A DNA stretch of 64,000 nucleotides from CAZSBB01 sp964605235 (GCA_964605235.1 CAZSBB010000021.1:1-64000), one strand, 5' to 3'; positions 25,461 through 34,841 are shown, numbered from the stretch's first letter. Notes: generated by a model not told the origin, from the letters alone. Translations and numbers: made by a program.

Positions 25461-27818
25461 CTACGCGCCCAGCAGATCCCGCTCCACATCCTCGAGCATG
25501 CCTGCCCGGGCGCAGGCGGACAGCAGGAACATCAACCCCCGGTAGATGCGGGTGTAGCGTTTGGTGTCCAGCGGATACGGGGCGCCGTAGGGCGTGGTCT
25601 GGTTCCAGCCCAGGCTGTTGAAGCCGGCGAAGAACCCGCGCAGGTGCCAGCGGCTTTGGGTCAGGTACTCCGTCTTGCCGGTCACTTCCACGATGTAGGT
25701 GAACGTCTCCGGGAACAGTTCGGAGATGCGCACGCCGTGGCGTCGGTCGTTGAAGTTCCCCATGCCGAAGTCCACCCATTGTTCGAGCAGTTCCAGCGCC
25801 CACGGTTCGCCGGTCGCCTGGTGGTAGCACTTGAGCCCCAGGGGAATGGTGTTGACGTTGAACCCGATGCCGATGCCCGTGCTGTTGAGTCCCAGCGTGC
25901 TGCGGGTTTTCGTCGCCAGGTCGGCGAAATCCGTGCGCTGGGCGTGCAGCTGCAGCACGCGGATGATTTTCTGGGCGTATTGGATGTAGCGTGGCTCCCC
26001 GAGCATCTCGTAGCCGAACACCATCGCCACCAGCGCCCAGCCCAGCTCACGGTTGAAGTAGATGCTGAACGCCAGATCGTCGTTTTCGATGAAGCGGATG
26101 TTGTATTCGCAGATGTCGCGGACGACTTCCAGCACGTCATCATCGCCGGTGAGGGCGTAGTAGTAATACAGGCCCTGGGTCCACTGATGGCTGGCGATGA
26201 TGGCGGTGCCGCTGTTGTGGTCGTAGGAGTGGGCGGGGGTGCCGCGGTGCTGTTGCCAGTGGTCGCAGTAGTGGACGAAGTCGACTTCGAGCTGATGCCG
26301 GGCGGCGGCGACCATCTTCTTCCACGCGGCATGGTTGCGGGTCCGCAGGGACTCGAGCGCCAGGCAGTAGATCGCGTCGTACTCGTTGTTGGTCCAGACG
26401 GGCTGGAGTTCATTGGGATTATGGAAAAGCCGGCTGACGGCAGAGGTTTCGTCGAAGGTGAACTCGGTGGGCGGGTTGGTCTGGGGATAGTTGACGACGC
26501 CCGGGTAGGTCATGGTGTAGCCGATGTCCGGGCAGTCGCCGTAGTGGAACATCTCGGCGACGGTGTGGAAGTTGGCGGTCGCGGTGGTGAAGACATGGTC
26601 GAAGAAGGCCCCGCCGGGGGTCTTGGCGTCGAACAGACGCGGCTGATCCCAGCTCGGGCCGGCATGGGCGCTGTCCTGCTTGTCCAACCAGCCGAGGGCG
26701 GGTTTCAGCTCAACCTTGGCGACCGTGGTGAGCCGGGCGTTGGTGACAGCGGGATCCGGGGCGGCGAAGCGGAAGCACAGTTCCTGACGCCAGCTTCGGC
26801 CCTGCGGCAGCACCAGCGGCCCGGCGCTGCGGGGCCAGATGCCCAGCGTGATGCGTCCCGGCGCCAGGTCCAGCGTCTTGGGTCGATGGTTGGCCATGTC
26901 GCGCAGGGTGAAGCACAGCGCGGCGTCACGGTTCTCCAACGCCACCGCCGTCCCCACCGACCGGCCGCAGCGGCGCAGGAAGTGCGGGTAATCGCTGTCA
27001 TCATCCAGCGCGCGGGCGGCATCCTCCACCCGGGGATGAAAATGACTGCGATCCAACACCACCGGAACCTGGTGATCCACGCGGGCCACGTGGTAAATCG
27101 TCAGATTGCTGTGCTGGGTCTGCAGCACCGCGACTTTCTGGTCCTCGGCCGGGGCAGTGATGAACTCGGCGTCGATGCTCTGGAGCACCAGCTTTTCGCA
27201 GCCGGGCAGCAGGTGAAAAAACTGATAACCGAGCGTGAAGCCATCGGTGCCCGCCAGCACTTCCAGACGCAGCCGGGCGTGCAGCAATTCCCGGCCGGCG
27301 GGGCTGCGATGAACCGCGCGCCACGACATCTGGAACCGGCAGGGGCCCTGGCGTTCCACCACCACGCTGTCGGGGTCGCTGGTCAGCCGGTAGCACGCGC
27401 CCTGTTCGTCGGTGGCGGTAAATCGCAGGCTGCCGGGCTCGGCAATGGTCTTGCCGCGGTAGCGAATGCCCAGCTCTCCGCCGGCGCAGGTCAGTTCCAA
27501 CTCACCGCTGACGATTTTCCACGTGCCGTTTGCTGGTTGCGCCTGCACCGGGCCGACGATCGCGCCGGCGCCCGTTTCCAGTGACACGACATGGGCGCCG
27601 TTGCCACGCGCCTGAAAGTCAAGCTGCACCCAGCGCGGCGAACCATCGGGCCAGCGGGTCAGCACCTGCGCCTGGGCGGGCTGCTTGCTGCCGTCGCCCG
27701 CCTGCACCGCAAACCGGCTCTCCTGCGAACCCACGCCCTGGGGCAACGGCACACTCACCCGCGCTGGCCAGACGGTTTCCTGGCTGGGCACTTCACTGAC
27801 GTTGATCCGCCACTGCAT
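25461..27818 (-). CDS. PcRGLX/YetA-like protein, putative exo-rhamnogalacturonan lyase
   Basis: A 785-residue protein with the layout of the PcRGLX/YetA family (PL26-type). An N-terminal RIFT-barrel begins WRINVSEVPSQETVWPARVS and VPLPQGV, a middle beta-rich domain carries GCEKLVLQSIDAEF near 215, and an alpha/alpha-barrel contains WTNNEYDAIYCLALESLRT, GTPAHSYDHNSG, SHQWTQGLYYYYALTGDDD and NRELGWALVAMVFGYEML (about 460-690). Characterised members remove unsaturated disaccharides from rhamnogalacturonan ends. There is no signal peptide, as in some cytoplasmic relatives. Its own promoter is upstream. The activity is inferred from family pattern. Confidence 0.75.
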   Translation of the reverse strand: MQWRINVSEVPSQETVWPARVSVPLPQGVGSQESRFAVQAGDGSKQPAQAQVLTRWPDGSPRWVQLDFQARGNGAHVVSLETGAGAIVGPVQAQPANGTWKIVSGELELTCAGGELGIRYRGKTIAEPGSLRFTATDEQGACYRLTSDPDSVVVERQGPCRFQMSWRAVHRSPAGRELLHARLRLEVLAGTDGFTLGYQFFHLLPGCEKLVLQSIDAEFITAPAEDQKVAVLQTQHSNLTIYHVARVDHQVPVVLDRSHFHPRVEDAARALDDDSDYPHFLRRCGRSVGTAVALENRDAALCFTLRDMANHRPKTLDLAPGRITLGIWPRSAGPLVLPQGRSWRQELCFRFAAPDPAVTNARLTTVAKVELKPALGWLDKQDSAHAGPSWDQPRLFDAKTPGGAFFDHVFTTATANFHTVAEMFHYGDCPDIGYTMTYPGVVNYPQTNPPTEFTFDETSAVSRLFHNPNELQPVWTNNEYDAIYCLALESLRTRNHAAWKKMVAAARHQLEVDFVHYCDHWQQHRGTPAHSYDHNSGTAIIASHQWTQGLYYYYALTGDDDVLEVVRDICEYNIRFIENDDLAFSIYFNRELGWALVAMVFGYEMLGEPRYIQYAQKIIRVLQLHAQRTDFADLATKTRSTLGLNSTGIGIGFNVNTIPLGLKCYHQATGEPWALELLEQWVDFGMGNFNDRRHGVRISELFPETFTYIVEVTGKTEYLTQSRWHLRGFFAGFNSLGWNQTTPYGAPYPLDTKRYTRIYRGLMFLLSACARAGMLEDVERDLLGA

Positions 27819-27862
27819 GGTCCGGTCCCTTTATGCGGAAAATGCCGATAGAACAACGATTC

Positions 27863-27891
27863 AGTATCCCTGTCGGGCGGACCGGTTGCAA
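27863..27891 (-). promoter_or_regulatory. promoter of the PcRGLX/YetA-like gene
   Basis: On the minus strand TTGCAA (27891-27886), 17 bases and GATACT (27868-27863) form a sigma-70-like promoter about 45 bases before the ATG at 27818. The hexamers are decent, but the call rests on sequence only. Confidence 0.45.
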
Positions 27892-27899
27892 ACGCAGCA

Positions 27900-28063
27900 G
27901 TGGATGCGGCAGGGCAAACGCATGTACCCATTTGCTTAACGAGCCGCGCGCGTCAGCAAGCGGTTGCTGACCCCACGCCCAGTTCTGCGGCTGCGCCGCA
28001 ACCCCTTGCTCACGCGCGGGGCTCGTCCAAAACTGTACATGCGTTTGCCCTGGTGGATGCGGC
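27900..28063. repeat. nested palindrome flanked by an 11-bp direct repeat
   Basis: Outer arms CAGGGCAAACGCATGTAC (27910-27927) and its exact complement (28035-28052) enclose a second pair at 27938-27965 and 28000-28026 (AACGAGCCGCGCGCGTCAGC type), related to repeat C but with GCGCGC and CAGCAAGCGGTT. GTGGATGCGGC occurs directly repeated at both outer borders (27900-27910 and 28053-28063), as a target duplication would. It lies downstream of pirin and upstream of the PL26-like gene. Confidence 0.85.
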
Positions 28064-28067
28064 GGGG

Positions 28068-28766
28068 CTAGCCCAGGTCGAACAGCAGGGCTTCGGTGGG
28101 CGCGCTGGCGGTGAAGGTCAGGAGGCCGGGGGTTTCCGTGCTGGCGCCGTCGCCGGTGGACAGCCGGGCGTCATTGCACTGGAGTTCGCCGGCTGCGACC
28201 TGCACCCACGCGCCGCGCCCGGGACGCAGTTCATGGGTGGCCGTCTGCCCCGGCGTCAGCCGCAGGCGGTACACGTCGGCATCCTGATGGATCACGGCAG
28301 ACTGCGCGCGTCCATCGGCGGAGATGACCAGCACTTTGGGCGCGTCGGCCTGCTCCGGCTGCGGACGCCATTCGGTGTAGCTCGGGGTTAAGCCGCGTTC
28401 ACGTGGGTGAATCCAGATCTGCAGGAAATGAGCTGCCTCGTGAGCAGCAGGATTGAACTCGCTGTGGGTGACGCCCGTCCCCGCGCTCATGAGCTGAATC
28501 GTGCCGGGGGTCAGCGTTCTGCCGTTGCCCAGGCTGTCCTTGTGCTCCAGTGCGCCCGCCAGCACATAGCTGAAAATCTCCATGTCGCGGTGGGGGTGCG
28601 TGCCGAAGCCCTGACCGGGGGCGACTTGGTCGTCATTGATGACGCGCAGCGTGCGGAAGCCCATCTGCTGCGGGTCCCGGTAGCCGCCGAAGGAAAACGT
28701 GTGGGCGGATTTGAGCCAGCCGAGGTCGGTCTGGCCGCGGTCGTGCGCCTGGCGTATGGTCAGCAT
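28068..28766 (-). CDS. pirin-family protein
   Basis: A 232-residue bicupin of the pirin family. The metal-binding residues are visible in GTHPHRDMEIFSYVLAG (two His) and GTGVTHSEFNP (His, Glu). LMSAGTGVTHSE is a family hallmark. Some members act as quercetin 2,3-dioxygenase (YhhW), others as redox-sensing regulators, so the activity is open. I use the ATG at 28766 because AAAGGA stands seven bases upstream; the ATG at 28781 lacks this. It is divergent from the metallophosphoesterase gene. Confidence 0.9.
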   Translation of the reverse strand: MLTIRQAHDRGQTDLGWLKSAHTFSFGGYRDPQQMGFRTLRVINDDQVAPGQGFGTHPHRDMEIFSYVLAGALEHKDSLGNGRTLTPGTIQLMSAGTGVTHSEFNPAAHEAAHFLQIWIHPRERGLTPSYTEWRPQPEQADAPKVLVISADGRAQSAVIHQDADVYRLRLTPGQTATHELRPGRGAWVQVAAGELQCNDARLSTGDGASTETPGLLTFTASAPTEALLFDLG

Positions 28767-28873
28767 GGCGGGTCCTTTCATGGCGGGAGCTTCATCGTAG
28801 GCCTGCAGACGCGAAACGGCGCGCCGTCCTGCCGGCTGCGATCCAGCGCCGGGACAAATCCTGAATTTACCAC

Positions 28874-28902
28874 TTGCTAACGATGCTAAAGCGATTTAGC
28901 AT
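28874..28902 (+). promoter_or_regulatory. promoter with overlapping 8-4-8 palindrome
   Basis: TTGCTA (28874-28879), 17 bases and TAGCAT (28897-28902) form a promoter for the rightward gene starting at 28947. A perfect dyad ATGCTAAA-GCGA-TTTAGCAT covers 28883-28902, from the spacer to the end of the -10 box. A repressor bound there would block the polymerase. The size and the AT-flanked CG centre resemble LacI/GalR operators. Confidence 0.6.
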
Positions 28903-28946
28903 GAAAACACCTGTAGCATATCCCCCGTTCGCAGAGGAGTTCGACC

Positions 28947-31900
28947 TTGAACGACAGACGGTCAACGCTGGGTGTAGTGGCGGGCATGGCGCCCCTGGTC
29001 GCCGTGCTGACAGCGGGTTTGATGTTGCTGATGATCGCGCGGCTGGGGCGCGCGGACGACCAGCCCACGCTGGAAGCCGCCGAGACGCTGTACAAGGCCG
29101 GCAAGTGGACCGACGCCCGCAACGCGTACCTGGCGAACCTCGAGGGCCTGACCGGCGAGCAGCGGGCGACAACGCTCAACCGCATCGCCATCACCTGGCT
29201 GCGCGATCAGCGCGATCAGAACGGCGCGGACTTTTTCGCGCAGGCGCTGCGCGAATGTCCCGACGCCAGCAGCGCCACCCAGGCGTACAGCCGGCTGCAA
29301 CTGGGGCGCACGCTGTCGGCGCTGCGGAAGTTTGACGAGTCGATCGCCCAGCTGAAGCAGATTCCCGCGATGCCGGACCTGCCGGTGCAGACGGTCGCCG
29401 AGTCGTACCTGAGTCTCGCCACGCCGTACCTGAAGCTCGAGCGCCCGGATGATGCCGTGGCGGCGCTGAGCCAGGTGACGCAACTGTCAGGTCTGGCGGG
29501 CTTCTACTATGGCGAGGCGTGGATGGGCATCGGGCGCATTCGGCAATCGAACAAGGAATACCAGCCGGCGCTCGACGCCTTCAGCAGGATTCTGACCATC
29601 AACGGCACGTCCGCGCACCAGCGGGCGTACGCCCAGAGCTACATCGAGGAGCTCAAAGGCCTGCTCGAAGGCGATCAGCCGTTCTACATCGCGCCTTACC
29701 TGGTCTTTCCCGCATCCACCACCGGCACGCTCAGCTGGGTGTCGCAGGGCATCTCCACCCCCGGCACGGTCAAGGTGCTGCGCGAGGGTCAGGAGCCGCT
29801 GAGCTTCACCAGCACCACCGCGCCGATCAAAGGCACGGTCTGCTTTCTGCACACCGTAGCGCTCACCGGGCTGCAGGCCGGCACGCGTTATGCGTACGAA
29901 ATCACCTGTGACCAGCAGACCCGCACGGGTTCCTTCGTCACCACGCATGACGATCCCCAGCGGCCGGTCACTTTCGCGGTGATCTCCGACACGCAGACCC
30001 GCGGCGACCTGCACCGCATGGTGGCGGACGCCATCGCCAAAGATCAGCCCGACATCGTGCTGCACGCGGGCGACCTGACCGACCGCGGCGCCACCTGGGG
30101 CAAGTGGAAGGCGGAGCTGTTCGGTCCGGGCGAGCCCTATTTCAGCCAGGCGTTTTTTGCCGCCACCATCGGCAACCACGACGGCGGCGTGTACACCGGC
30201 GTGCTGATGCATCTGAATCCCCGGCAGTTCTACTACAGCTTCTCCTCCGGCAACGCCTATGTGATGGTGCTCGACTCCTACTGGAACGGTAGTTCCCGCT
30301 TCGGCCGCGCCCAGCAACTGGAATGGCTCAAGGGCGAACTCGCCAAAGCCGGCGACCGCTGGAAAATCGTGCTGCTGCATGTGCCGATGGTCGCCACCAG
30401 CAACAACAATGAATGCTACTGGTGGGGCGAGAACGATTTCCTGCCCCTGATGGAGGAAGCCGGCGTGGATCTGGTGCTGGCGGGGCATCAGCCGGCGTAC
30501 CGGCGTTACCTGCCCATCGGCCAGCCGGGACGCAAGCCGATCCTGCACGTGGTCAGCGCCGGTGGAGGCCCGGTGGGCAATCCCGAACCCAGCCCGATCC
30601 TGGACCTGGGCGTGGGCAAGTGCCATCACAGCCTCATCACTGTGCAGGGCAATCGGCTGGAACTGACCGCCAAGCTGCCCGACGGCACGGTCATCGACCA
30701 GTTTGTGCTCGAACACGACGACCAAGGCCAGCTCAACAGCGACTGGATGAGCCAGTTGGTGGACCGCCAGGTCGCCAAGCAGATTCGTCACCTGTATGAG
30801 GAACTGCTCAGCGCCACCGGCAACCTGCTGATGCTGGATGTCGAGGGCGACCTGACGCCGGGCCAACCCGCTAAGTTGGTGCTGGACCAGACCCGCCTGC
30901 CGCGCGGCGCGATGAAGTTCGACGAACTGCCAGAGGGTCTGAAGCTGGTGATCGAAGCCGCCCCCGACAGCGGCTGGCAGGTGACGCCGACCGTCGCCGA
31001 CATGCGCCAGCCGCGCATCGCGGTGCCGGTGACGCCGCCCGCGAAGCTGAAAGTCAGCGGTGGGCGCATGCTGCCGAGTCTGCAGTTGTCGATCAATCTG
31101 GAACTCAACGGCCGGCGGTTCACGCCGCACCTCTGCACGGCTGCGCTGCACGCCGAGGCCGCCGCGCGGGTGACCGCCGTGGGGGACTTCGCGTTCCCGT
31201 CGCTGTGGGATTTCGCCTTTGACCCGCAGCAGGAAGGGGAGAAGCTGGGCTGGCAGCAGTTGACGGCTCCCGCCTCGGGAGACTGGCGCAAAGCCAACCT
31301 CACCCAGTTGTGGGAACAGCAGTTCAATGATGAATACGACGGCCACGCCTGGTACCGCACCAGCTTCACCGCGGCGGCGTTGCCCGCGACGCAGCGCCTG
31401 TGGTTGCAGGTGGGCGCGATCGATGAATCGTGCAGCGTCTGGCTCAACGGTCAGCCGATCGCCACGCAGCTTTACAACTCCCAGGTGGATGACGACGCCT
31501 GGCGCAAGCCGCGCCGGTTCGACCTGACGGCCGCCCTGCGTCCCGGTGCGAACGTGCTGGCGGTGCGGGTGCAGGACCTGACCGGCATGGGCGGGATCAC
31601 CGGCGGAGCCACGCTCGAGGTGCTGCCCGCCAACCAGTTGCCCGACGAAGGCTTTGCCGCCCCCAGCGCGTGGGCGAGCACTGGCAGCACGCCAACGCCC
31701 TGTCCGGGGCGCTATGTCGAACAGCCGGCGGTGCGCGTGACGGTCGCGGAAGGGCAGCCGGTCACTCTGACGCGCGCCTGTCCGGTCAACCTGCCCGCCG
31801 GGATGTACGAGTTGCGCCTGGGCTACCGCGCCCGTTTGTTGCCGCAGACCAGCGTGCCGCCGCTGCGCGTGCAGGTCACCACCGGCGGGGCGGCGTTGCT

Positions 31901-32078
31901 GAGCGTGGTGGAAGAGCCGGTCAACGATGAAGCCTGGCAGACGATCACGCGCCCGCTGCGCCTGGCGCAGCCGGTGACGGGACCGTTGCAGATCGAGTTG
32001 AACCTCGCCGCCGCCGGCATTTTCGAGTTGGACCAACTGGTGCTCACCGCCGCGGACCCGCGCACCGCCGGCCGATGA
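28947..32078 (+). CDS. large TPR and metallophosphoesterase protein, secreted or anchored
   Basis: A 1043-residue multidomain protein. A hydrophobic segment at about 12-35 acts as signal or anchor. Residues about 40-230 form TPR-like helices (ETLYKAGKWTDARNAY; PDDAVAALSQV). A beta domain at about 245-335 resembles the N-terminal domain of purple acid phosphatases. The calcineurin-like phosphoesterase follows at about 343-575, with all metal motifs: VISDTQT, LHAGDLTDRG, TIGNHDGG, LLHVPM and LAGHQPAYRR. A jelly-roll sugar-binding-like domain lies near 805-880 (WYRTSFTAAA; DESCSVWLNGQPI). The start is TTG with AGAGGAG upstream. It heads a run with a pilin-like gene. Its substrate is unknown. Confidence 0.82.
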   Translation: MNDRRSTLGVVAGMAPLVAVLTAGLMLLMIARLGRADDQPTLEAAETLYKAGKWTDARNAYLANLEGLTGEQRATTLNRIAITWLRDQRDQNGADFFAQALRECPDASSATQAYSRLQLGRTLSALRKFDESIAQLKQIPAMPDLPVQTVAESYLSLATPYLKLERPDDAVAALSQVTQLSGLAGFYYGEAWMGIGRIRQSNKEYQPALDAFSRILTINGTSAHQRAYAQSYIEELKGLLEGDQPFYIAPYLVFPASTTGTLSWVSQGISTPGTVKVLREGQEPLSFTSTTAPIKGTVCFLHTVALTGLQAGTRYAYEITCDQQTRTGSFVTTHDDPQRPVTFAVISDTQTRGDLHRMVADAIAKDQPDIVLHAGDLTDRGATWGKWKAELFGPGEPYFSQAFFAATIGNHDGGVYTGVLMHLNPRQFYYSFSSGNAYVMVLDSYWNGSSRFGRAQQLEWLKGELAKAGDRWKIVLLHVPMVATSNNNECYWWGENDFLPLMEEAGVDLVLAGHQPAYRRYLPIGQPGRKPILHVVSAGGGPVGNPEPSPILDLGVGKCHHSLITVQGNRLELTAKLPDGTVIDQFVLEHDDQGQLNSDWMSQLVDRQVAKQIRHLYEELLSATGNLLMLDVEGDLTPGQPAKLVLDQTRLPRGAMKFDELPEGLKLVIEAAPDSGWQVTPTVADMRQPRIAVPVTPPAKLKVSGGRMLPSLQLSINLELNGRRFTPHLCTAALHAEAAARVTAVGDFAFPSLWDFAFDPQQEGEKLGWQQLTAPASGDWRKANLTQLWEQQFNDEYDGHAWYRTSFTAAALPATQRLWLQVGAIDESCSVWLNGQPIATQLYNSQVDDDAWRKPRRFDLTAALRPGANVLAVRVQDLTGMGGITGGATLEVLPANQLPDEGFAAPSAWASTGSTPTPCPGRYVEQPAVRVTVAEGQPVTLTRACPVNLPAGMYELRLGYRARLLPQTSVPPLRVQVTTGGAALLSVVEEPVNDEAWQTITRPLRLAQPVTGPLQIELNLAAAGIFELDQLVLTAADPRTAGR

Positions 32079-32106
32079 GCCGCCGCCCGCACCCTGGAGC
32101 TGCACG

Positions 32107-32979
32107 ATGCACCGTCATGAGGGAAACCGTTCGCCCGCTTTCACGCTCATTGAGCTGCTGGTGGTGATTTCCATCATCGCGTTGTTGATCGCCATCCTGC
32201 TGCCGGCGCTGGGGGCGGCGCGGACGCAGGCGCGCAAGACGCAATGTGCCTCCGGGACGCGCCAGATTTTCACCATGCAGAGCGTGTATGCCGAGGACCA
32301 CCGCGGGTTTTACCCGCTGACCGACGAGTCCCGCTGCAACGGCTTCATGTGGCGCGCCAACGACAGCTCGCCCTGGACCATCAGTCTGACCTACAACAGT
32401 GCGCGGTCGCCCCTGGAGTTCTACCTGGGCAATGGCCATCGGGTGCTGCGCTGCCCGGAGTACGATTCCGACAAACTGAGCGTCTTCACCGGCTACCAGG
32501 CCGGCGGGGGCTGGGGCAGCACTTACTGGCTGGTGGCGGGCACGGGCAAGCGGGTGTTCAACAACTCGGTCACGGACAACCGCGACTTCTGGGGTCGGCT
32601 GCTGCGTTCGACCTCCACGCCGGACAATCCACTGCTGCGGGCGCCGATTCCCAATGTCAACTGGACCGGGCGGTCGGTGTCGAACTACGGCCGGCAAAGC
32701 GACGCCTATGGCGCGATTTATCTGGATCAGCCGGCGAAACAGCCCGCCCTGATCGAGCCGCATGGCCATGTGCCCACCTCGGACGCCGGCTACGCGCCGA
32801 CCATTGTGGGGCTTTGGCCGGCGTATAACGTCAGTGGGGCGCTGACGGCTTACCCCACGCTCAACCATCGCGACGGCGGCAACACGCTGTTTGTCGACGG
32901 GCACGGCAAGTGGGTCACATCCGCTGACGCGGTGCACCGGGTGCATGCCGACACCAACTGGCTGTACATTGGCTGGTGA
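32107..32979 (+). CDS. pilin-like protein with type IV prepilin N-terminus
   Basis: A 290-residue protein with a type IV prepilin leader: short basic start (MHRHEGNRSP), cleavage site A|FTLIELLVV and a hydrophobic helix ending in LLPAL. Glutamate at mature position 5 is kept; Ala stands in place of the common Gly before the cut. Near the end NHRDGGNTLFVDGHGKW matches the H-X-DG motif frequent in such planctomycetal proteins. It starts 29 bases after the phosphoesterase gene and is likely co-transcribed. No pilus assembly gene is nearby, so it may be a minor pseudopilin or a surface protein. Confidence 0.85.
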   Translation: MHRHEGNRSPAFTLIELLVVISIIALLIAILLPALGAARTQARKTQCASGTRQIFTMQSVYAEDHRGFYPLTDESRCNGFMWRANDSSPWTISLTYNSARSPLEFYLGNGHRVLRCPEYDSDKLSVFTGYQAGGGWGSTYWLVAGTGKRVFNNSVTDNRDFWGRLLRSTSTPDNPLLRAPIPNVNWTGRSVSNYGRQSDAYGAIYLDQPAKQPALIEPHGHVPTSDAGYAPTIVGLWPAYNVSGALTAYPTLNHRDGGNTLFVDGHGKWVTSADAVHRVHADTNWLYIGW

Positions 32980-33105
32980 GGCCCCGCGCGCAAGATACGA
33001 CAATAATCCGTCATGCCCGTGCATGGCCCGCAGGGGGTTGAACGGGTAGGGTTGGCTCCACGCCTGCGGCGCTGTCCCGCCGCGCCGGGCGCGGGAGGTC
33101 GTGTC

Positions 33106-34086
33106 GTGCGCGAGTGCTCACAGCGTCTGCTGGAACTGATTGCCGGTCGTCCCGCCAGTCCCGCGCCCTTCTGGGAACCCTGGTTCGCCAAGTGGGCGAT
33201 GCTCAGGGAGCGCTATGGCAACGACTACCTCGCCATGGCGGATGATCTGGGTCATGCCGCGGCGCCGCTGGGCGTGGTGGACACGGGCAACATGTGGCTG
33301 GCGGAAGTGGAATACATCGCCGAGACCGGCGCGTACTACGGGGGCGGCGCGTTGCGTGAGCCGGAGCAACTCGCCCAGCGCGCCCTGCCGGACTTGGACG
33401 CGCAGCTTGAACCCATGCTGGTTAAACGTCAGCGCTGCGCCGCAGCGGGCATTGCCTGCTGGATGGTGCTGGGCTGGTGCTTTGACCGCATAGCCGCGTC
33501 GATGGGGCTGGAGTATTTCGCGCTGCAGTGCTACGACCGGCCGGAGTTTGTCGCGGAAGCTTTTGAATGGGTTGAAGCCCGCAATCGGCTGGTGGTGGGA
33601 AAGATCCTCAGCGAGGTCAAACCCGACTTCGTGTTGTACAACGGCGACTGCGCCTACCGCACCGGGCCGATGATCGATCCGAAGATGATGCGGCAGTTGA
33701 CCTGGGAGCCGACGCGGAAGACGGTGCAGAAGGTGCTGGACCTGGGCATTCCCTTTGCGTTCCACAGCGACGGGCAACTGGACACCGTGATCCCCATGCT
33801 GATCGAGCAGGGCATCACCGCGGTGCACGGGTGCGAGAAGCAAGCCAACGACCTGGCGCATCTGGTGGAGACGTTCGGGCGCGACATCACGCTGTGCGGG
33901 AACATGGATGTGGTGTTTCTGAAGCACGCCACGCCGGCGCAGGTGCGGGCGGAAACGCTGCAGATGCTGGCGCTTGGGGGGCAGCAGCAGCGTTTCGTGG
34001 CGGCGTGCAATACGTCGCCGCAGGACTACATTCCCGATGAGAACTACCGGACGCTGGTGAGGACGGTGGCGGCAGCGGGGCGGTAG
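33106..34086 (+). CDS. uroporphyrinogen decarboxylase-like (URO-D) protein
   Basis: A 326-residue TIM-barrel protein of the URO-D/MtaA superfamily. Such proteins in heterotrophs often act as methyltransferases rather than in haem synthesis. The middle contains DFVLYNGDCAYRTGPMIDPK, then GIPFAFHSDGQLDTVIPMLIEQGITAVH, where the His of HSDG is a likely metal ligand, and GRDITLCGNMDV. I place the start at GTG 33106 because GGAGG is seven bases upstream; the ATG at 33013 has none. It follows the pilin-like gene by 126 bases. The role is unknown. Confidence 0.75.
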   Translation: MRECSQRLLELIAGRPASPAPFWEPWFAKWAMLRERYGNDYLAMADDLGHAAAPLGVVDTGNMWLAEVEYIAETGAYYGGGALREPEQLAQRALPDLDAQLEPMLVKRQRCAAAGIACWMVLGWCFDRIAASMGLEYFALQCYDRPEFVAEAFEWVEARNRLVVGKILSEVKPDFVLYNGDCAYRTGPMIDPKMMRQLTWEPTRKTVQKVLDLGIPFAFHSDGQLDTVIPMLIEQGITAVHGCEKQANDLAHLVETFGRDITLCGNMDVVFLKHATPAQVRAETLQMLALGGQQQRFVAACNTSPQDYIPDENYRTLVRTVAAAGR

Positions 34087-34280
34087 CGCGGGGGTGCAAC
34101 GGATGCGGAGGCGCAAGCGTGGTTGTGGGGGTGGGAGGGAGCGGGGGGTTGCTGGTTCGGCGCGGGGGTGGTTCCATTCGCGGGGGCGGCGCTGCGCGCT
34201 TATACTGTTCCATCTTTGGTTTACCCCTTCGGTTGGGGGCGAATTCGCCAGCGCCTACGGATGCGAAAGGCATGTGATTC

Positions 34281-34736
34281 ATGAGCGAACAGGACACGCC
34301 CAAACTGCACATTGACTCGGACTGGAAAGCCCAGGCCCGCGCGGAGAAGGAACGGCTGGCGAAGAAAGCCGCCGAAGCGCCGGCGGCGGCAGGTAAGCCT
34401 GCGGGCGGAGCCGCTGCGGCCACCTCCGGGGGCGGGGGTGGAGGCGGGGCGGCTGCCGGGGGGCAGATGCCGCCGGCGAATTTTGAGGGGCTGGTCAGCA
34501 CGCTGGCGACGCAGGCGCTCTTCGCCATGGGCGGGATTCCCGACCCGCGCACCGGGCAGCGGGTCGCCCACCTGCCGCTGGCGCGGCATCACATCGACCT
34601 GCTCACCGTTTTGGAAGAAAAAACCCGCAACAATCTCACTGAAGAAGAAGCGACCATGGTTTCGCAGACGCTCTACGAGTTGCGTTCGCGTTACATCCAG
34701 CTTGCCACGCAGGCTCGTAATCAGGGCAAGATGTAA
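34281..34736 (+). CDS. DUF1844-domain protein
   Basis: A 151-residue protein. The first 70 residues are charged then Gly/Ala-rich (a GGGGGGG run near 50). The C-terminal DUF1844 domain (about 72-151) starts FEGLVSTLATQALFAMGGIPD and continues LARHHIDLLTVLEEKTRNNLTEEE. This domain is widespread in Planctomycetota, Verrucomicrobia and Acidobacteria but has no assigned function. GAAAGG precedes the ATG at a suitable distance. A TATACT box at 34201 may mark its promoter. It lies just upstream of sdhC, an arrangement worth comparing in related genomes. Confidence 0.85.
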   Translation: MSEQDTPKLHIDSDWKAQARAEKERLAKKAAEAPAAAGKPAGGAAAATSGGGGGGGAAAGGQMPPANFEGLVSTLATQALFAMGGIPDPRTGQRVAHLPLARHHIDLLTVLEEKTRNNLTEEEATMVSQTLYELRSRYIQLATQARNQGKM

Positions 34737-34751
34737 CCCGGCCGTATCGTT

Positions 34752-34780
34752 TTGTCTTGCGGCTTTAAGCTGATTATCCT
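34752..34780 (+). promoter_or_regulatory. probable sdhC promoter
   Basis: TTGTCT (34752-34757), 17 bases and TATCCT (34775-34780) form a sigma-70-like promoter 61 bases before the sdhC start. It lies directly after the DUF1844 gene. Confidence 0.45.
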
Positions 34781-34841
34781 TGGCCGCACCCCAGTGCGGA
34801 TGGGTCGGCAAACTCATCCGCCCGCACAGAAGGAACTCCCC

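Noticed and set aside
29487..32105. An 872-codon minus-strand frame opposite the phosphoesterase gene
   Set aside because: Composition is Gln/Arg/Gly/His-rich, with no conserved domain, and it mirrors third-position GC bias of the real gene on the plus strand.
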